Source: Silene latifolia (lineage: Eukaryota; Streptophyta; Magnoliopsida; Caryophyllales; Caryophyllaceae). From it: a stretch of 64,000 nucleotides of DNA. The translations under genes were made by a program, and so were the position numbers. The DNA lies in NCBI RefSeq assembly GCF_048544455.1, contig NC_133538.1:253628491-253692490 (forward strand), in the 5' to 3' direction. Positions 10,276-23,585 of this stretch are shown here, piece after piece. Numbering within the stretch: the stretch's first letter is position 1; the number at the start of each line of letters is the position of its first letter. The notes below the pieces were generated by a model, which was given only the letters and a program-made list of their open reading frames with translations, was not told the DNA's origin and ran no database searches.

Positions 10276-12144
10276 CTGCACAACCCATGAAAACTAAGTA
10301 TTAATTGCTGCGCTAAGTGATATCGTAAAACACTACTAAGTGCTAACTGAAAAGCTAAAGGTGGGTAAGAAGGGAGGGAGGGATAGCGCAATTTAGTTTC
10401 TGGTTATTTAAGATCTCAAAAAAAATTAAGACGCTCAAGAGTAACTTTAGTTTGTGCACTTTTAAGGTTGAACAAACAGTTCTTCAAACCCACACAAAAA
10501 TGGGGTATTTAAAATTAATTCCTTTAAAAGCTTGATACTATTTGAACACATAGGTGTTTGAGCACATAATCTATAGTGAAGGCAACAAAAAACTCACCAG
10601 ATGACCTACTTCCAATTTGAACATCTTTATTCCTAATGCACCATGAAGAATAAGAATTTAACTAAAATAATGCTAGAAGAGAATCCATAAGATAAACTTA
10701 AGAGTGAAGCAAATAGAATATATAACTCTTACTAAAGACTCACTGACAGGGTGCTTCTTGCATTGTAAATATTGAAAGAGGCCCATATAATTTCCAACTT
10801 AATTTATCTTCAAATCACAAATGTGTTTCACCCTCCACAATTTCGTCAAAAAAAAGGTGCAATCCAATTTATACAAGAAATCATCCACAATGCAACAAGG
10901 ATGCCCATACAAGAACATTATGTAAATTAAAGAGGATATTGTAAGTGAAAATTAGAAAGTGAGGCGACCTCAGCTCGAGGCCACCACCGGCTTTTGTTCA
11001 TGGGTCGCTGGATATAGAAGTTGAGCCGAGAAACGGCTCCAGACCACAAACGAGGGACCCAAATCAAGTAAGTCGTATCCTACAACGCTAAAACTTTAAG
11101 CACGTCCTAATATATTTATCCTCATAAATTGTGGGTGTGCTACAACTGTTAACCCGTGCAAAGTAATGGACCAACTCAAAATGAGCGTTTAAAAAAGCTA
11201 GAGCATCCCTTTCCTGTACGTCATGGCAATCAACAAGCACGATCGGGAAAACGAGTAGTAATTACTTAAAAAAGGGACGACAACCAATTGGGTATTATTC
11301 CAACCACGGTCTTAATAATTTAATCTGATCTGAAAGATGAAAAAGAACGACAGGCGGTCGAGAACAAATCTCAATGGTTAACAAGAAACTATCTTTCGCA
11401 CACTAAAACATGTTTCAAGGAAAGAATGTTGGGACCCCTATATAATTCAAGTATCCATCAATATTGTCATTACAATCAAGACCTATTATTCCCTCACTCT
11501 ATTCCATTTAGTATCGTCTTCTCGCCGATGAACATAACCATTTCCTTGAGAACAACAAGCTAATTCAGAAGCTGCTGCATTACCTGACTGGCGGTTTATT
11601 GGTCTAATTGTTATGGGCCCTTGAGATTCAACCCAAATATTTTTAAACAAACATCAATAATACAAGGACCTAGAAACTTGTATGTGACAATCTTATATGT
11701 AAGACCAATCAATTAACCCAATAACTATCATATTTCAGGGGTAGATTAGGCCACAAGGGCGATTGAAGCTTTCAAGCGAGGTCCAGAACATCACTTGATA
11801 ACTTAGCTAACATTCCATTAAGCTTTCATTTCATTTAATACACACCAGTATTCCAATTTTCATCTTTCAAGTGTCAAAATATTCAGCAGCATAAAATATG
11901 TAGTGCTCAGCACCATAAATTCCAAACCAAAAGGAGATTCGAAATGTCAGAGGTCGGCAAAAATAAACCCTAGCAATATGCACCGTAAGCAAAGAAAGTG
12001 TCAAAAATAATACCCCTCATTAACGACACTCTGCGCCACGTGACCCCATATACACATTATAATGTCAGGGAAAGAGAAGCAAGACGGTTTTAAAAAAATT
12101 CAGACACAATCAGTACCCAACAAATAAACCAGTGGAGAGCTCAC

Positions 12145-12222
12145 CGTCAACTGCCGAACAAACACCGTCTGCCGAACAAACTCATTAATGTTGTATCATT
12201 ATAACCTGCCTGCACCCCACTC
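12145..12222 (-). other. Candidate exon 1 of a repeated exon-like unit
   Basis: On the minus strand AAATTGCAG precedes a 78-bp segment that starts GAGTGGGGTGCAGGC and ends before GTGAGCTC. Similar starts occur at 45450 (GAGTGGGGGCAGGC) and near 44993 (GAGTGCGGGCAG). Before E4 inserted, these three lay within about 800 bp of each other. Confidence 0.25.
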
Positions 12223-12329
12223 CTGCAATTTATGGTACAATCGGAAGTTAGAGAGCTGTACTACAACAAAGAAATTTAAAGGTAGCTAAAAAGGCAAACG
12301 AAAGCTGCCGAACAGCCGAAGAATGCATC

Positions 12330-12334
12330 ACATA
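12330..12334. repeat. Target-site duplication of E4 (left)
   Basis: ACATA directly precedes the left LTR and is repeated at 44863-44867 directly after the right LTR. Confidence 0.9.
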
Positions 12335-15300
12335 TGTGACACCCTCAATTATTGCGGAAAAGTAAACACGTAATTCTACAGAAAAACTGACAGGATATGT
12401 TTGTAATAGGTTCAATTGGGTAAAAACCTGTAATTTTTAAAACATGAACCTGTTATAAAGATATCCAAAAGGGAAGGTGTCAAACACGCAAGGTCCAAAA
12501 TAAATCTCATGAATGAAACATCGCTAAAGTCGCGAAACAAAGTTATACAAACCAAATATGAGAAAGGGAGACATATGTCCCTAAAATGTATGTGACATAA
12601 AAAGGGTTTAAGGGTCACAATGAAATAAAACCAGTCTAGGTCCCAAGGTTACTTTGCTCGCTAGCTCGTCCATGTACCCCATATATGCATCACCTACCTG
12701 TCATTCGCATTTTATACAAATACGAAAGCCACAGTCAGTGGGGAGTAACTCCGAGTTCTCCCAGCCACGAAATGTCATAATTAATATAACATGTAAACAT
12801 AAGAATATGAATATGAATGACACATAGCCTTAGCATATAGATGCTAGACAATCGTGCTTATCATGTGAACAACAATATAACAACACATAGTCCTAGCATG
12901 TGAATACTAGACCGACTCATACTACACTATCATGTGAATCACATAACATCCAGGAATCCAAACTCTATCAACCATAGCCGGCTTGCATCTCACCTTCTAT
13001 GATTCATAGAATCACCATACAAGAAAGGGCAATATATCAAAGACATGCATAAGTTCTTAGCACCGTCAATAGTCACTTTGTAACTCGAGTCTATACCACG
13101 AGGTAGGGAAGGTAATCGAACCGGTATCTTGGCTCAGCGGTTAATATTAATAAAACATGGCCAAGACACAACACAACCCTAGCCTAAAATCTCTTGAGAC
13201 CTAGACATGCGGATACACACCACCGCACCCAAGACCCACAATTTTTCTAAAACAAAGTGAGTACCCTAAGGAGTCCACCAAAGGGTTGGCTAGTACTTAA
13301 GTTGACCACTTACTATCAAAATAAGTAACGAGGTCATGCCCCAACTTGGATATAAATCCACTAGTCGGGAACACAAAGGCTATCAAGCAGTGAACATATA
13401 CTCGTCAAAGACTATAAAGACCTATCTATGATGAAGGCCGAAATACTCACCTAGGACCTAGTCCCAGCTAGTCCCAGCTTGAATACTTTAGCCCACACCA
13501 CACAAGACAAGTAAGACACCCACTTAACCATAAGAGGACAAAAAGTCCAACTTACCAACCTAAATGCTAACATTCTATCATGTGAAAGGCTATATAAATG
13601 TCTATTCAGCAAACAATCCAACAATATCCTCAATAAGTATTCAATACTAATTTCCAATTCTAACAATATTAACCATGATAAAGGCTTCAGGGAATCTAGG
13701 GCCGTTTCTACAATATAAGAAGCTACTTAAATTAACTAACTACACATGTGAAATAAAAATATAATAAATGGCCTAAAACAAGAAAAAGGCCGATTATCCA
13801 ATTCATATAAAATTTCATCCAAAGCATCCAACAACCAACATGTGAAATGATAATTACAAATATCAAGGCATAACATAAAACATCCAATCTCACCCCAAAG
13901 ACAAACCCTCGACCCGAGTCCCGCGACGGGTCATCGGTCAAATCGAGGTCGATGGTTTAAACCTAGGTTGACCAAACTCGTTCGGTCAATCGGCCCACTC
14001 AGTCTTGGCCTACTTTGGCCCAAATTACAAAATTTATCGCAATATTATTCTCCTGCTATTTCCAATTTTTATCATGTGAAAAACGAAAGTAAAACATTAT
14101 CAATCACCTAAACACTTACCAAACAACAAGCACAACATTAACTACTAATGTGACATTAATTCGTCGAGTAACTCGGAATAGTTACCTTACGCTAGCAAAG
14201 AGACAAGTAATAACTTGAGAAAGCTTCTAAAACCCAAAATTACTCTTCCTCTTCAACCACATATGAGCCACCTAAAATAATTATGTGAAAGGACGATATT
14301 AACGAATTATCGTTATATAAAATATGAGACGGAAATTAATTATTTAAATAAATTAATTTAGCGCCAAACATTGCATAGCCATGACTAGCCCTATTAAAAT
14401 GCCATACCACACCTATATGGCCCAATAATATATAATATGGCCCAATTTGACACGTTACTAAATAATGATACGAGTACATGAGCGTATTTGAGACGGTTCA
14501 TTTAAATAATTAAATAATGGGATTTAATAAGTATAAACCATAGAGGGAAAGTATTTAAATGAACGAGTTTAACGAATTGCGTTTTATAAAGACACGAGAC
14601 GGAAATTAAACATATAACTAATCTTAGACTATTATCTTGAATTTTAGAGACTTGTAGTATTGATGGATTTTACGTGAGATTTTAATATGGTAAAATCCAG
14701 GCTTCAAATGAGACTAAACTCTTACAAGAAACAAACGCCACATTAACCTTAATCTCACTCATATATTTCCCAGTTAGTGAGTCAATTCAGACCCTTCACA
14801 CAAACTACTTTTATCAGCAATACCCGACTAGGCGCCAAAAGAAGCTATGACCACAACTCAAGGAGCCACTTGGGCAGCCCCTTTCACGACCCCAAACAAC
14901 TAGCCATGACCAAGGCCGCGACTGGCCAGCCATGGTCCCGTGCCCAGCCAGCCCCTGCCGAGGTCAGGCAGGCCCTTGCAAAACAGGTCGCCACTGACCG
15001 ACCGGCCTGCAACATGACTCCAAAACAATTCCAAAACAGTCCCAATATGATCTGAAAGTGATCGAACTAAGCTATCTAAAACAGTCCCAAAACAATCCTA
15101 GAAAGGCATACAACCTGTCTCCCAAAACTGTCCTAAAGTACCTGCACACAGTGACTCAAAACAGTCCCAAAATGTTGTATACAACCGTCCCCAAAGTAGT
15201 CCCATTTCCGTCTTAAACCAGCTCAATATCGGCACTCAAATCCTCCATGAAACCCATCTCATTATCAAAGTAGCATTACACCATGAAACTTTAATTACCT

Positions 15301-16377
15301 CTTTACAACCAACCAAAAAAAACCATTGTGAAGACTATTAGATGTTAATATCACTAATTACTTGATTTGCAATCTTTATACGCACCAAACTCACGGCTAA
15401 CTAAAAGCATTATATACGCTGATTTGAACCAAGGATTATTAAATTGATAGAAAACCCCATCTCACAAAATAGACTTTTACAGTATTAGTAATATACATAT
15501 AATATAATACCAAAGTTCATAAATTTCGTCAAACATCTCGACAAACACGAAAAGAAACTAGCACATAAGCAAACAACCTCGAACGATAGTAATAATATTA
15601 GGATCGGTAGAATCGTGTTACCTTAAACGCCCCTTATTCTTCGAATAAATGGTCCACAAGGCACGAGCCTCACCCCGGGTCTTCGAATCCTTCATAAAAG
15701 GGCAAGAAAACGGAATAAAGAAGCTAAAAGACGACACTTTTATAAGACGGCGAAAGACGAAACCACTACAAAAAGGAGACTTTCTTACCTTAAAAGGAGG
15801 AGGAAGGAAAGGGGAAGAGAATGGTACAAAAATTATCGAATTTGGTTGAAAAACGAAGGCGGGATCTCGGTTTTAAGGTCGGGATAAAAATGAGGATTGG
15901 TCCATTGTTGTTGCTGCTTTGCTGCGTGTGAAAGCAAAGAAAGGGAAGTGAAAAAGGGGGGGTGGGGACGTAGATAATAATAATAATTAATAATGATAAT
16001 AATAATAATAATAATATTAATATTAATAATATTAATAATAAGAATATAAGAATTATTTAAAAGGGTAGAGTGTAAGAGGGTAGGTGAGTGTGTTGTCGAT
16101 ATACGATAGGTCGAGAAAGGATTAGTCCCACAAGTAGAAATGTGACGGTCTATAGCTAGACGGAAGTTAAGACGGAAATTATTATTATTATTGTCACTAT
16201 TATTACCGTTCGACTAAAATACGTATTTTTATACAAATCACGTTTTAAAATATTCTTTTCATAAAATTCATGCTTAAAATGAATTAATTAAATTAAATAA
16301 TTTAAAAATATAAAATAAGGTAATTGATCGGTTAAATAAATTATAAATGTCAAAATGAGAATTTTGCGGGTGTTACA
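12335..16377 (-). repeat. Left (3') LTR of E4
   Basis: The 4043-bp LTR matches 18246-21329 plus 43906-44862 with roughly 0.5 percent differences by eye. It contains a GC-rich segment (about 14870-15010), a helically spaced CCAAAACAGT-type repeat (15020-15170) and an AAT microsatellite (about 15970-16040). The microsatellite differs in length between the two LTRs. Short open frames inside it are mirrored in the other copy and carry no known domain. Confidence 0.93.
15019..15190. repeat. A-tract motif repeats inside the E4 LTR
   Basis: Variants of CCAAAACAGTC recur in close pairs 10-11 bp apart (starts near 15020 and 15031, 15077 and 15087, 15122 and 15133, 15156 and 15167). The same set occurs in the right LTR at about 20936-21110. 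A-tracts spaced by one helical turn usually bend DNA. Confidence 0.6.
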
Positions 16378-16415
16378 ATCACCCCACCTTTTAAAAAGTT
16401 TCGTCCTCGAAACTT
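16378..16415 (-). promoter_or_regulatory. Polypurine tract and hairpin C of E4
   Basis: Read on the minus strand, AAGTTTCGAGGACGAAACTT (16396-16415) is an 8-bp perfect stem with an AGGA loop. The purine-rich AAAAGGTGGGGTGAT follows and abuts the 3' LTR. This arrangement is characteristic of Tekay/Del elements. Confidence 0.85.
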
Positions 16416-18231
16416 GAAAATAGAATGAAAAGTTATAAAAGATAAAACTGGAATTCTGGAATCGGTAACCAAAACATTTAAAAGGTTACCAGTTGTAAGA
16501 ATTACAATTCTTTCAAAAGTTTCAAATGAAATTTTCCGACAGAACCAGATCGAAAGGTAAATCATTGGTAAAAAAAAAAATACTTTCAAAAGCATTAACG
16601 AAGAGTTTTCAAAAGTATAAGTCTCATTCATGGAACGAAATTGCTCTTGTCGTGCACACAAGAACGCTAACTTTCCAAGTCAAAGACAGATTTAAAACAA
16701 AAATCATTCGCCGACAAGCGTAGAACAAGTTATCAAACGTTTCCAATAACTAGTTCTAACATCCGATCAACGTTAAAATCAAAATAAGAGAAAGGTAATC
16801 TACTCAAATTTTCTTTTGCAAAAAGCCAAAATAGAAATAAAGGTTTCACTTTTAAACCAAAATGGGAGTTAAATTCCGGAAATATAATATTAAACTTTGA
16901 CAAAGAAGTCATAAATAGATCAAGGTTAATAGAAATTGGATAAAATTTAAAGAAATTTCGGGTCTAGTAATTAAAATTACGATAAATGAGTTTATATTCA
17001 AGGAAGGAATAGGGAACTTAATCAAATTTTCATTTTCAAGTCTTCAAAAATAGGTTAGGTTTGCAGAAGTGACATAAACTTTTAAGAATGAATCGAAACT
17101 GGTAGCTTGAAAGTTTAGAAGTTGTACAAAAAGGAAAGTAACTTAGATAGCATAAAAACAAAGTATGTTAAGAGAGCTCAAACTTAAGCCACAAGAGAGC
17201 TATAATGACTTTCATAGGGTAAAAATTGAAGTCAAAATTACAAGGATGTCAAAGATAGAGTTTCACAAGATACGAGTGTCAAACTTAAAGGAGGAGCAAG
17301 ATGAAGCGAGGAAATGAGGTATGAACGGTAAAGCTTATGATCAAGGAGAAAGGAAATTTAGACCACAAGGAAACGCCAGATACTCAAATCTCAAACAACA
17401 ATGTCATCACTCCACTAAGGAAACAAAGGGTAATAACCAGGTCAGGAAATGATAGGAAATTTAAAAAGGGATATATGAACATGTCAAGATGTGAGACTAA
17501 AAGAGTCGAATTTTCCAACCAAGGTCAACATTCCTCACAAGAAAAAGTACTATCAAATGGCGTTAAGGGAGGATAAGCAAGGAACAAAAGACAAGTTAGG
17601 AGTACAAGCGTAGCTTTTAAAGTAAAACAGAAGGGAGTTTAGAAGGAGGATAAGCACCAAGAGATTAAGAATAAGGCGAGATACAAAAAGAACGAGAAAT
17701 ATCTTCAAGGAAGTAGAAGCATTCTTCAAAGGTTGAACAAATCTTCAATCCTCAGCAATAGGCACTAAATCTTGATCGTTTTAAAATATAAGTGTCCTTT
17801 CAATGGAACGGAGATACTCTTGGCGATCACTCAAGAACATCAATATTCCAATTCAAAGACATAAAAATACATTTTTACACCAACAAATGATAAAACTAAT
17901 TATCAGACGTCTCCAATAACAAGCTTTAACACTAATTGACGTTAAAAACCAGTGAAAAACATTAAAATATTTTCAAAACCTTTAGTTGAAATTTTTTTTT
18001 ATAATAAGGGTAATAACTCCATTAGCTATAAATACTCACGGTCATTGATCCAAGAACGCAACAATTATTAAATGACAATCCACAAACAGGTTAGTACCTA
18101 ACAAAGAGCAAACACAAAGAGACTACAACATAAGATCCTAAATCTACCCATCTTACCCATCTCTCAAGTTTATTATTTTAAGGTCAAGTTATTTATATAG
18201 GGGTGCACAAACGTGCGTCGGGAGCAAATAT
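16416..18231 (-). other. Non-coding interior of E4 with diverged internal repeats
   Basis: No gag, protease, RT or integrase is recognisable on either strand; the longest open stretch (17337-17576, +) has no domain. About 170 bp at 16612-16790 recurs in diverged form at 17784-17950. Both copies share a CAATGGAACG-type start, a CAAGAAC core and a CCAATAAC end. A third partial copy lies near 18020-18070. Confidence 0.6.
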
Positions 18232-18243
18232 GCTCTGATACCA
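18232..18243 (-). other. Primer-binding site of E4 (tRNA-iMet)
   Basis: Minus-strand TGGTATCAGAGC is complementary to the 3' end of plant initiator tRNA-Met and lies two bases from the 5' (right) LTR, as expected for reverse-transcription priming. Confidence 0.9.
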
Positions 18244-18245
18244 AC

Positions 18246-21200
18246 TGTGACACCCTCAATTATTGCGGAAAAGTAAACACGTAATTCTACAGAAAAACTG
18301 ACAGGATATGTTTGTAATAGGTTCAATTGGGTAAAAACCTGTAATTTTTAAAACCTGAACCTGTTATAAAGATATCCAAAAGGGAAGGTGTCAAACACGC
18401 AAGGTCCAAAATAAATCTCATGAATGAAACATCGCTAAAGTCGCGAAACAAAGTTATACAAACCAAATATGAGAAAGGGAGGCATATGTCCCTAAAATGT
18501 ATGTGACATAAAAAGGGTTTAAGGGTCACAATGAAATAAAACCAGTCTAGGTCCCAAGGTTACTTTGCTCGCTAGCTCGTCCATGTACCCCATATATGCA
18601 TCACCTATTGTCATTCACATTTTATACAAATACGAAAGCCACGATCGTGGTGGGGAGTAACTCCGAGTTCTCCCAGCCACGAAATGTCATAATTAATATA
18701 ACATGTAAACATAAGAATATGAATATGAATGACACATAGCCTTAGCATATAGATGCTAGACAATCGTGCTTATCATGTGAACAACAATATAACAACACAT
18801 AGTCCTAGCATGTGAATACTAGACCGACTCATACTACACTATCATGTGAATCACATAACATCCAGGAATCCAAACTCTATCAACCATAGCCGGCTTGCAT
18901 CTCACCTTCTATGATTCATAGAATCACCATACAAGAAAGGGCAATATATCAAAGACAGGCATAAGTTCTTAGCACCGTCAATAGTCACTTTGTAACTCGA
19001 GTCTATACCACGAGGTAGGGAAGGTAATCGAACCGGTATCTTGGCTCAGCGGTTAATATTAATAAAACATGGCCAAGACACAACACAACCCTAGCCTAAA
19101 AAATCTGCAGACCTAGACATGCGGATACACACCACCGCACCCAAGACCCACAATTTTTCTAAAACAAAGTGAGTACCCTAAGGAGTCCACCAAAGGGTTG
19201 GCTAGTACTTAAGCTGACCACTTACTATCAAAATAAGTAACGAGGTCATGCCCCAACTTGGATATAAATCCACTAGTCAGGAGCACAAAGGCTATCAAGC
19301 AGTGAACATATACTCGTCAAAGACTATAAAGACCTATCTATGATGAAGGCCGAAATACTCACCTAGGAGCTAGTCCCAGCTAGTCCCAGCTTGAATACTT
19401 TAGCCCACACCACACAAGACAAGTAAGACACCCACTTAACCATAAGAGGACAAAAAGTCCAACTTACCAACCTAAATGCTAACATTCTATCATGTGAAAG
19501 GCTATATAAATGTCTATTCAGCAAACAATCCAACAATATCCTCAATAAGTATTCAATACTAATTTCCAATTCTAACAATATTAACCATGTTAAAGGCTTC
19601 AGGGAATCTAGGGCCGTTTCTACAATATAAGAAGCTACTTAAATTAAATAACTACACATGTGAAATAAAAATATAATAAATGGCCTAAAACAAGAAAAAG
19701 GCCGATTATCCAATTCATATAAAATTTCATCCAAAGCATCCAACAACCAACATGTGAAATGATAATTACAAATATCAAGGCATAACATAAAACATCCAAT
19801 CTCACCTCAAAGACAAACCCTCGACCCGAGTCCCGCGACGGGTCATCGGTCAAATCGAGGCTGACTGGTTTAAACCTAGCTTGACCAAACTCGTTCGGTC
19901 AATCTGGCCCAGCTCAGAGTCTTGGCCTACTTTGGCCCAAATTACAAAATTTATCGCAATATTATTCTCCTGCTATTTCCAATTTTTATCATGTGAAAAA
20001 CGAAAGTAAAACATTATCAATCACCTAAACACTTACCAAACAACAAGCACAACATTAACTACTAATGTGACATTAATTCGTCGAGTAACTCGGAATAGTT
20101 ACCTTACGCTAGCAAAGAGACAAGTAATAACTTGAGAAAGCTTCTAAAACCCAAAATTACTCTTCCTCTTCAACCACATATGAGCCACCTAAAATAATTA
20201 TGTGAAAGGACGATATTAACGAATTATCGTTATATAAAATATGAGACGGAAATTAATTATTTAAATAAATTAATTTAGCGCCAAACATTGCATAGCCATG
20301 ACTAGCCCTATTAAAATGCCATACCACACCTATATGGCCCAATAATATATAATATGGCCCAATTTGACACGTTACTAAATAATGATACGAGTACATGAGC
20401 GTATTTGAGACGGTTCATTTAAATAATTAAATAATGGGATTTAATAAGTATAAACCATAGAGGGAAAGTATTTAAATGAACGAGTTTAACGAATTGCGTT
20501 TTATAAAGACACGAGACGGAAATTAAACATATAACTAATCTTAGACTATTATCTTGAATTTTAGAGACTTGTAGTATAGATGGATTTTACGTGAGATTTT
20601 AATATGGTAAAATCCAGGCTTCAAATGAGACTAAACTCTTACAAGAAACAAACGCCACATTAACCTTAATCTCACTCATATATTTCCCAGTTAGTGAGTC
20701 AATTCAGACCCTTCACACAAACTACTTTTATCAGCAATACCCGACTAGGCGCCAAAAGAAGCTATGACCACAACTCAAGGAGCCACTTGGGCAGCCCCTT
20801 TCACGACCCCAAACAACTAGCCATGACCAAGGCCGCGACTGGCCAGCCATGGTCTCGTGCCCAGCCAGCCCCTGCCGAGGTCAGGCAGGCCCTTGCAAAA
20901 CAGGTCGCCACTGACCGACCGGCCTGCAACATGACTCCAAAACAATTCCAAAACAGTCCCAATATGATCTGAAAGTGATCGAACTAAGCTATCTAAAACA
21001 GTCCCAAAACAATCCTAGAAAGGCATACAACCCGTCCCCCAAAACTGTCCTAAAGTACCTGCACACAGTGACTCAAAACAGTCCCAAAATGTTGTATACA
21101 ACCGTCCCCAAAGTAGTCCCATTTCCGTCTTAAACCAGCTCAATATCGGCACTCAAATCCTCCATGAAACCCATCTCATTATCAAAGTAGCATTACACCA

Positions 21201-21329
21201 TGAAACTTTAATTACCTCTTTACAACCAACCAAAAAAAACCATTGTGAAGACTATTAGATGTTAATATCACTAATTACTTGATTGCAATCTTTATACTCA
21301 CCAAACTCACGGCTAACTAAAAGCATTAT
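18246..21329 (-). repeat. Right (5') LTR of E4, first part
   Basis: It matches 12335-15415 almost base for base. It breaks off at ATTAT (21325-21329), the target duplication of E2, and resumes at 43906. Confidence 0.93.
21325..21329. repeat. Target-site duplication of E2 (left)
   Basis: ATTAT precedes E2 and recurs at 43901-43905. The uninterrupted E4 LTR has a single ATTAT at this place (about 15411), which confirms the insertion event. Confidence 0.92.
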
Positions 21330-21678
21330 TGATGTGACCATAATTGGCGCATATTTAGCCCCCGAATTACCATTATTTCCATGCTTTTTAGTGCCTATTT
21401 GGGTCATTTCTTATCTTTAGTTCATTGTTTTGCATATTCTTTGAGATTTTGATCCCTTGGTAGGAAAGGTGTAAGAATCTTGCATTTTCATGGCAAAACG
21501 AGGCTAAATTTATTGTATTCAATGACCAAGCATCAAGAAGAGACAAGACTAGAAGGCCTTTGTACATATCATAGTAGAAGAGCAATGTTGAGAAAGGATC
21601 CTTGCGTCCCCAAGGAAATCCCCAAGGAATTTATGAAGAAAAGGGAAGAAAAAGAAGAAGAATTGACGCTGACCAACA

Positions 21679-21845
21679 ATCCGAACGGATTGCAGACAAT
21701 CCGTCCGTCCAACCTCAACAATCCGAGCGTCCCTCCTTGGAATCCGCTCGGATTCCCCCTCAACAATCCGAGCGTCCCTCTCCTGAATCCGCTCGGATTG
21801 CCCAGCCCAAATCCGGCCGTCCCGACTCTAATCCGCACGGATTTC
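21679..21845 (+). repeat. ATCCG dyad array, E2 U3 slot, eight units
   Basis: ATCCG begins at 21679, 21699, 21721, 21742, 21766, 21787, 21811 and 21831, with spacings 20-24 (mean about 21.7). Several units extend to ATCCGnnCGGAT palindromes or ATCCGnnCGTCC. The array starts 349 bp into the LTR. Confidence 0.9.
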
Positions 21846-21990
21846 AGTACAGCACGGATTTCATTCTTCAAGCTACGAAAAGAGAAGCCCTTCTCTCAGA
21901 AAATACCGGGTCCTCCTTGCTCAACTTAAAAAGTGTAATTACTAGTTTAGCCCTTAGTTAACCCTAATGCATCCTCCCTAATTTTCACTA

Positions 21991-21998
21991 TAAATACC
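21991..21998 (+). promoter_or_regulatory. TATA box in the E2 5' LTR
   Basis: CTATAAATACC lies about 145 bp downstream of the dyad array, in the position expected for the core promoter of a plant LTR. The same string is kept in the 3' LTR near 31614. Confidence 0.6.
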
Positions 21999-23089
21999 CC
22001 ATTAACCTAATTAGAGGAGTATGTTCTTCTTATCAATAATTAGTGTAGTTAATATCAATCAAATCTCTCTTCAATATTGTAATCAAGTATTAATCAAGTT
22101 TTAATCCAAGTTTTAGTTCTTTAATCTCTCTCTTGTTCTTCCTTTATTTTGGGTAATTGAAGATTATTTGGGTTATTATTGGGAGATTGACAACCTCTCA
22201 ATCTAGGATTCAAGTACTTCTATTATTCTTGCTTTATTATTGGAATCATTAGTAGGTATAATCTCTTAATCCCTTTTTAATTATTGTTAATTACTTTCAT
22301 TTATTCATCATGTTTCATATTGTTGGTATGATTGACAACCTTGCTAGCATGATCAACATGATAATGAGTGAGTAGTCTCTTAGCTAGGGTTTAATGGGTG
22401 ATTAGGGGAAACCAACATGGGGAATGATTCATGCTTAAATCAATATGCTTTCATATCTTATTTGCTTGCTTGTTTTGATCTTAATACATGCACATGTTAT
22501 ATTTGATGAAATGCAAAGCCTATGAATCCTTGCATTTACTATCATCTTCTATCTTTTCAATGAGACTTGTAAGACATAACCCAACTCGAGTCTTGTTAGA
22601 CCATGCATGTGTTGAGTAGGAAAGATTAAGTCGACTTGTAGGTGTTGTACAATCTAATCGATTCGGCTCCGGGACCCAAACTTTCCTAGGATTGTAAGAT
22701 ATAACCCAACTCAATCCATCACAACAATAACTGCTTGCTTATAATTTGAGAACATGTTTGTATGATCATATCCCATGATTTCCCTATGAACTCATGACAC
22801 CCTAGTGCTTTTAATCAATTGTTTACACCCCTTATTTTATCTTGCTAGTTTATTTTCATTGCTATTTTAGCTTAGTGACCTTCTACATCAACCCAATTTG
22901 TGACACCCCCTAGACACTACTAGTTACAATAGAATTCTCATTTCAATACCCGTCCCTTGGGATCCGACCTTTACTTGCCTCTTTACTAATTGTAGAGTTG
23001 TTTGTGAAGTATAAATTGTGTTTTGTATCGACCATTGACCAACGACCACATATACTTAATTGTGAACACGAAATGGCCTCGACCAAAAA

Positions 23090-23107
23090 TGGCGCCGTTG
23101 CCGGGGA
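23090..23107 (+). other. Primer-binding site of E2 (tRNA-Asp)
   Basis: TGGCGCCGTTGCCGGGGA lies four bases after the 5' LTR. This is the standard primer site of Athila and Tat elements, complementary to tRNA-Asp. Confidence 0.92.
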
Positions 23108-23228
23108 CGGTGTTTAATTGATTTAAGATTTCTTTTATTGTTATTAGTTGTGTCTCTTTCACCTTGGGGAAGTAAAACTCCTCAAGGTTTGCTCTAATTG
23201 TTTTCAAGTTGTTTGATATTTTGCGAGA

Positions 23229-23585
23229 ATGGATTTCATAGATTGTTTTGTAGAGGACCACTTGAGTATCCCTTACTTCAAGGATCCCATGCAAGCATTA
23301 GAGGCCTTAGAAGCAAGTAAGGCTAAGAGCATGTATTGGGAGTTGGAGGTGGATCTCTTTGAGGCCGCTCTAGCTAACAAGGAACTCACCCATGCACAAT
23401 CCGAGTTAGTGCATAATATTCTAGTGGAAGCATGTCAACCCATAGAGGATGAGCAATCCATCCTAGAGGATATTCTACAAACTCAAGAGCAAGAGGAACC
23501 CATCATAGAATTCGAATATGATGAGGTTCATGAAAGTGAAGATGAGTATGTCATGAGAATGGAATGTTTAATGGAGATGGAGTAA
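23229..23585 (+). CDS. Acidic linker ORF upstream of RT in E2 (gag-protease missing)
   Basis: The 118-codon ORF starts ATG at 23229, 120 bp after the primer site. It is strongly acidic (runs such as EDEQSILEDIL and EQEEPIIEFEYDE) and contains MYWELEVDLFEAAL. It has no gag domain, zinc knuckle or protease motif. It ends at TAA 23583-23585, but the same frame continues into the RT through the usual linker TLKPLPPNLKYAYL. It therefore looks like the segment that normally joins protease and RT in Athila polyproteins. I infer that gag and protease were deleted, or that this lineage never carried them. An independent small protein is the alternative. Confidence 0.5.
   Translation: MDFIDCFVEDHLSIPYFKDPMQALEALEASKAKSMYWELEVDLFEAALANKELTHAQSELVHNILVEACQPIEDEQSILEDILQTQEQEEPIIEFEYDEVHESEDEYVMRMECLMEME

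Larger units (their letters stand above)
10022..12329. other. Host DNA, no confident gene
   Basis: The stretch is AT-rich and has no long ORF. Two short minus-strand segments with matched splice-like borders (10249-10275, 12145-12222) are listed separately. No other structure was identified. Confidence 0.4.
21330..23085 (+). repeat. 5' LTR of E2
   Basis: The LTR is 1756 bp, TG...CA. U3 carries eight ATCCG-type dyads at 21679-21842. A TATAAATA box lies at about 21991, before a likely R region. The 3' LTR is 45 bp shorter in the dyad array (six units). Confidence 0.93.

Noticed and set aside
15649-15849. Basic 66-residue open frame, repeated at 44141-44341
   Set aside because: It is an LTR-internal shadow in a purine-rich stretch and is duplicated only because both LTRs carry it.
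12412-20972. Short open frames repeated at 12412/18323, 13451/19363, 13732/19644 and 14777/20694
   Set aside because: They are the two LTRs of E4. Near identity reflects recent insertion, not selection for protein, and no domain is seen.
23229-23585. gag domain of E2
   Set aside because: No gag motif, basic nucleocapsid or zinc knuckle is present; the composition is acidic.
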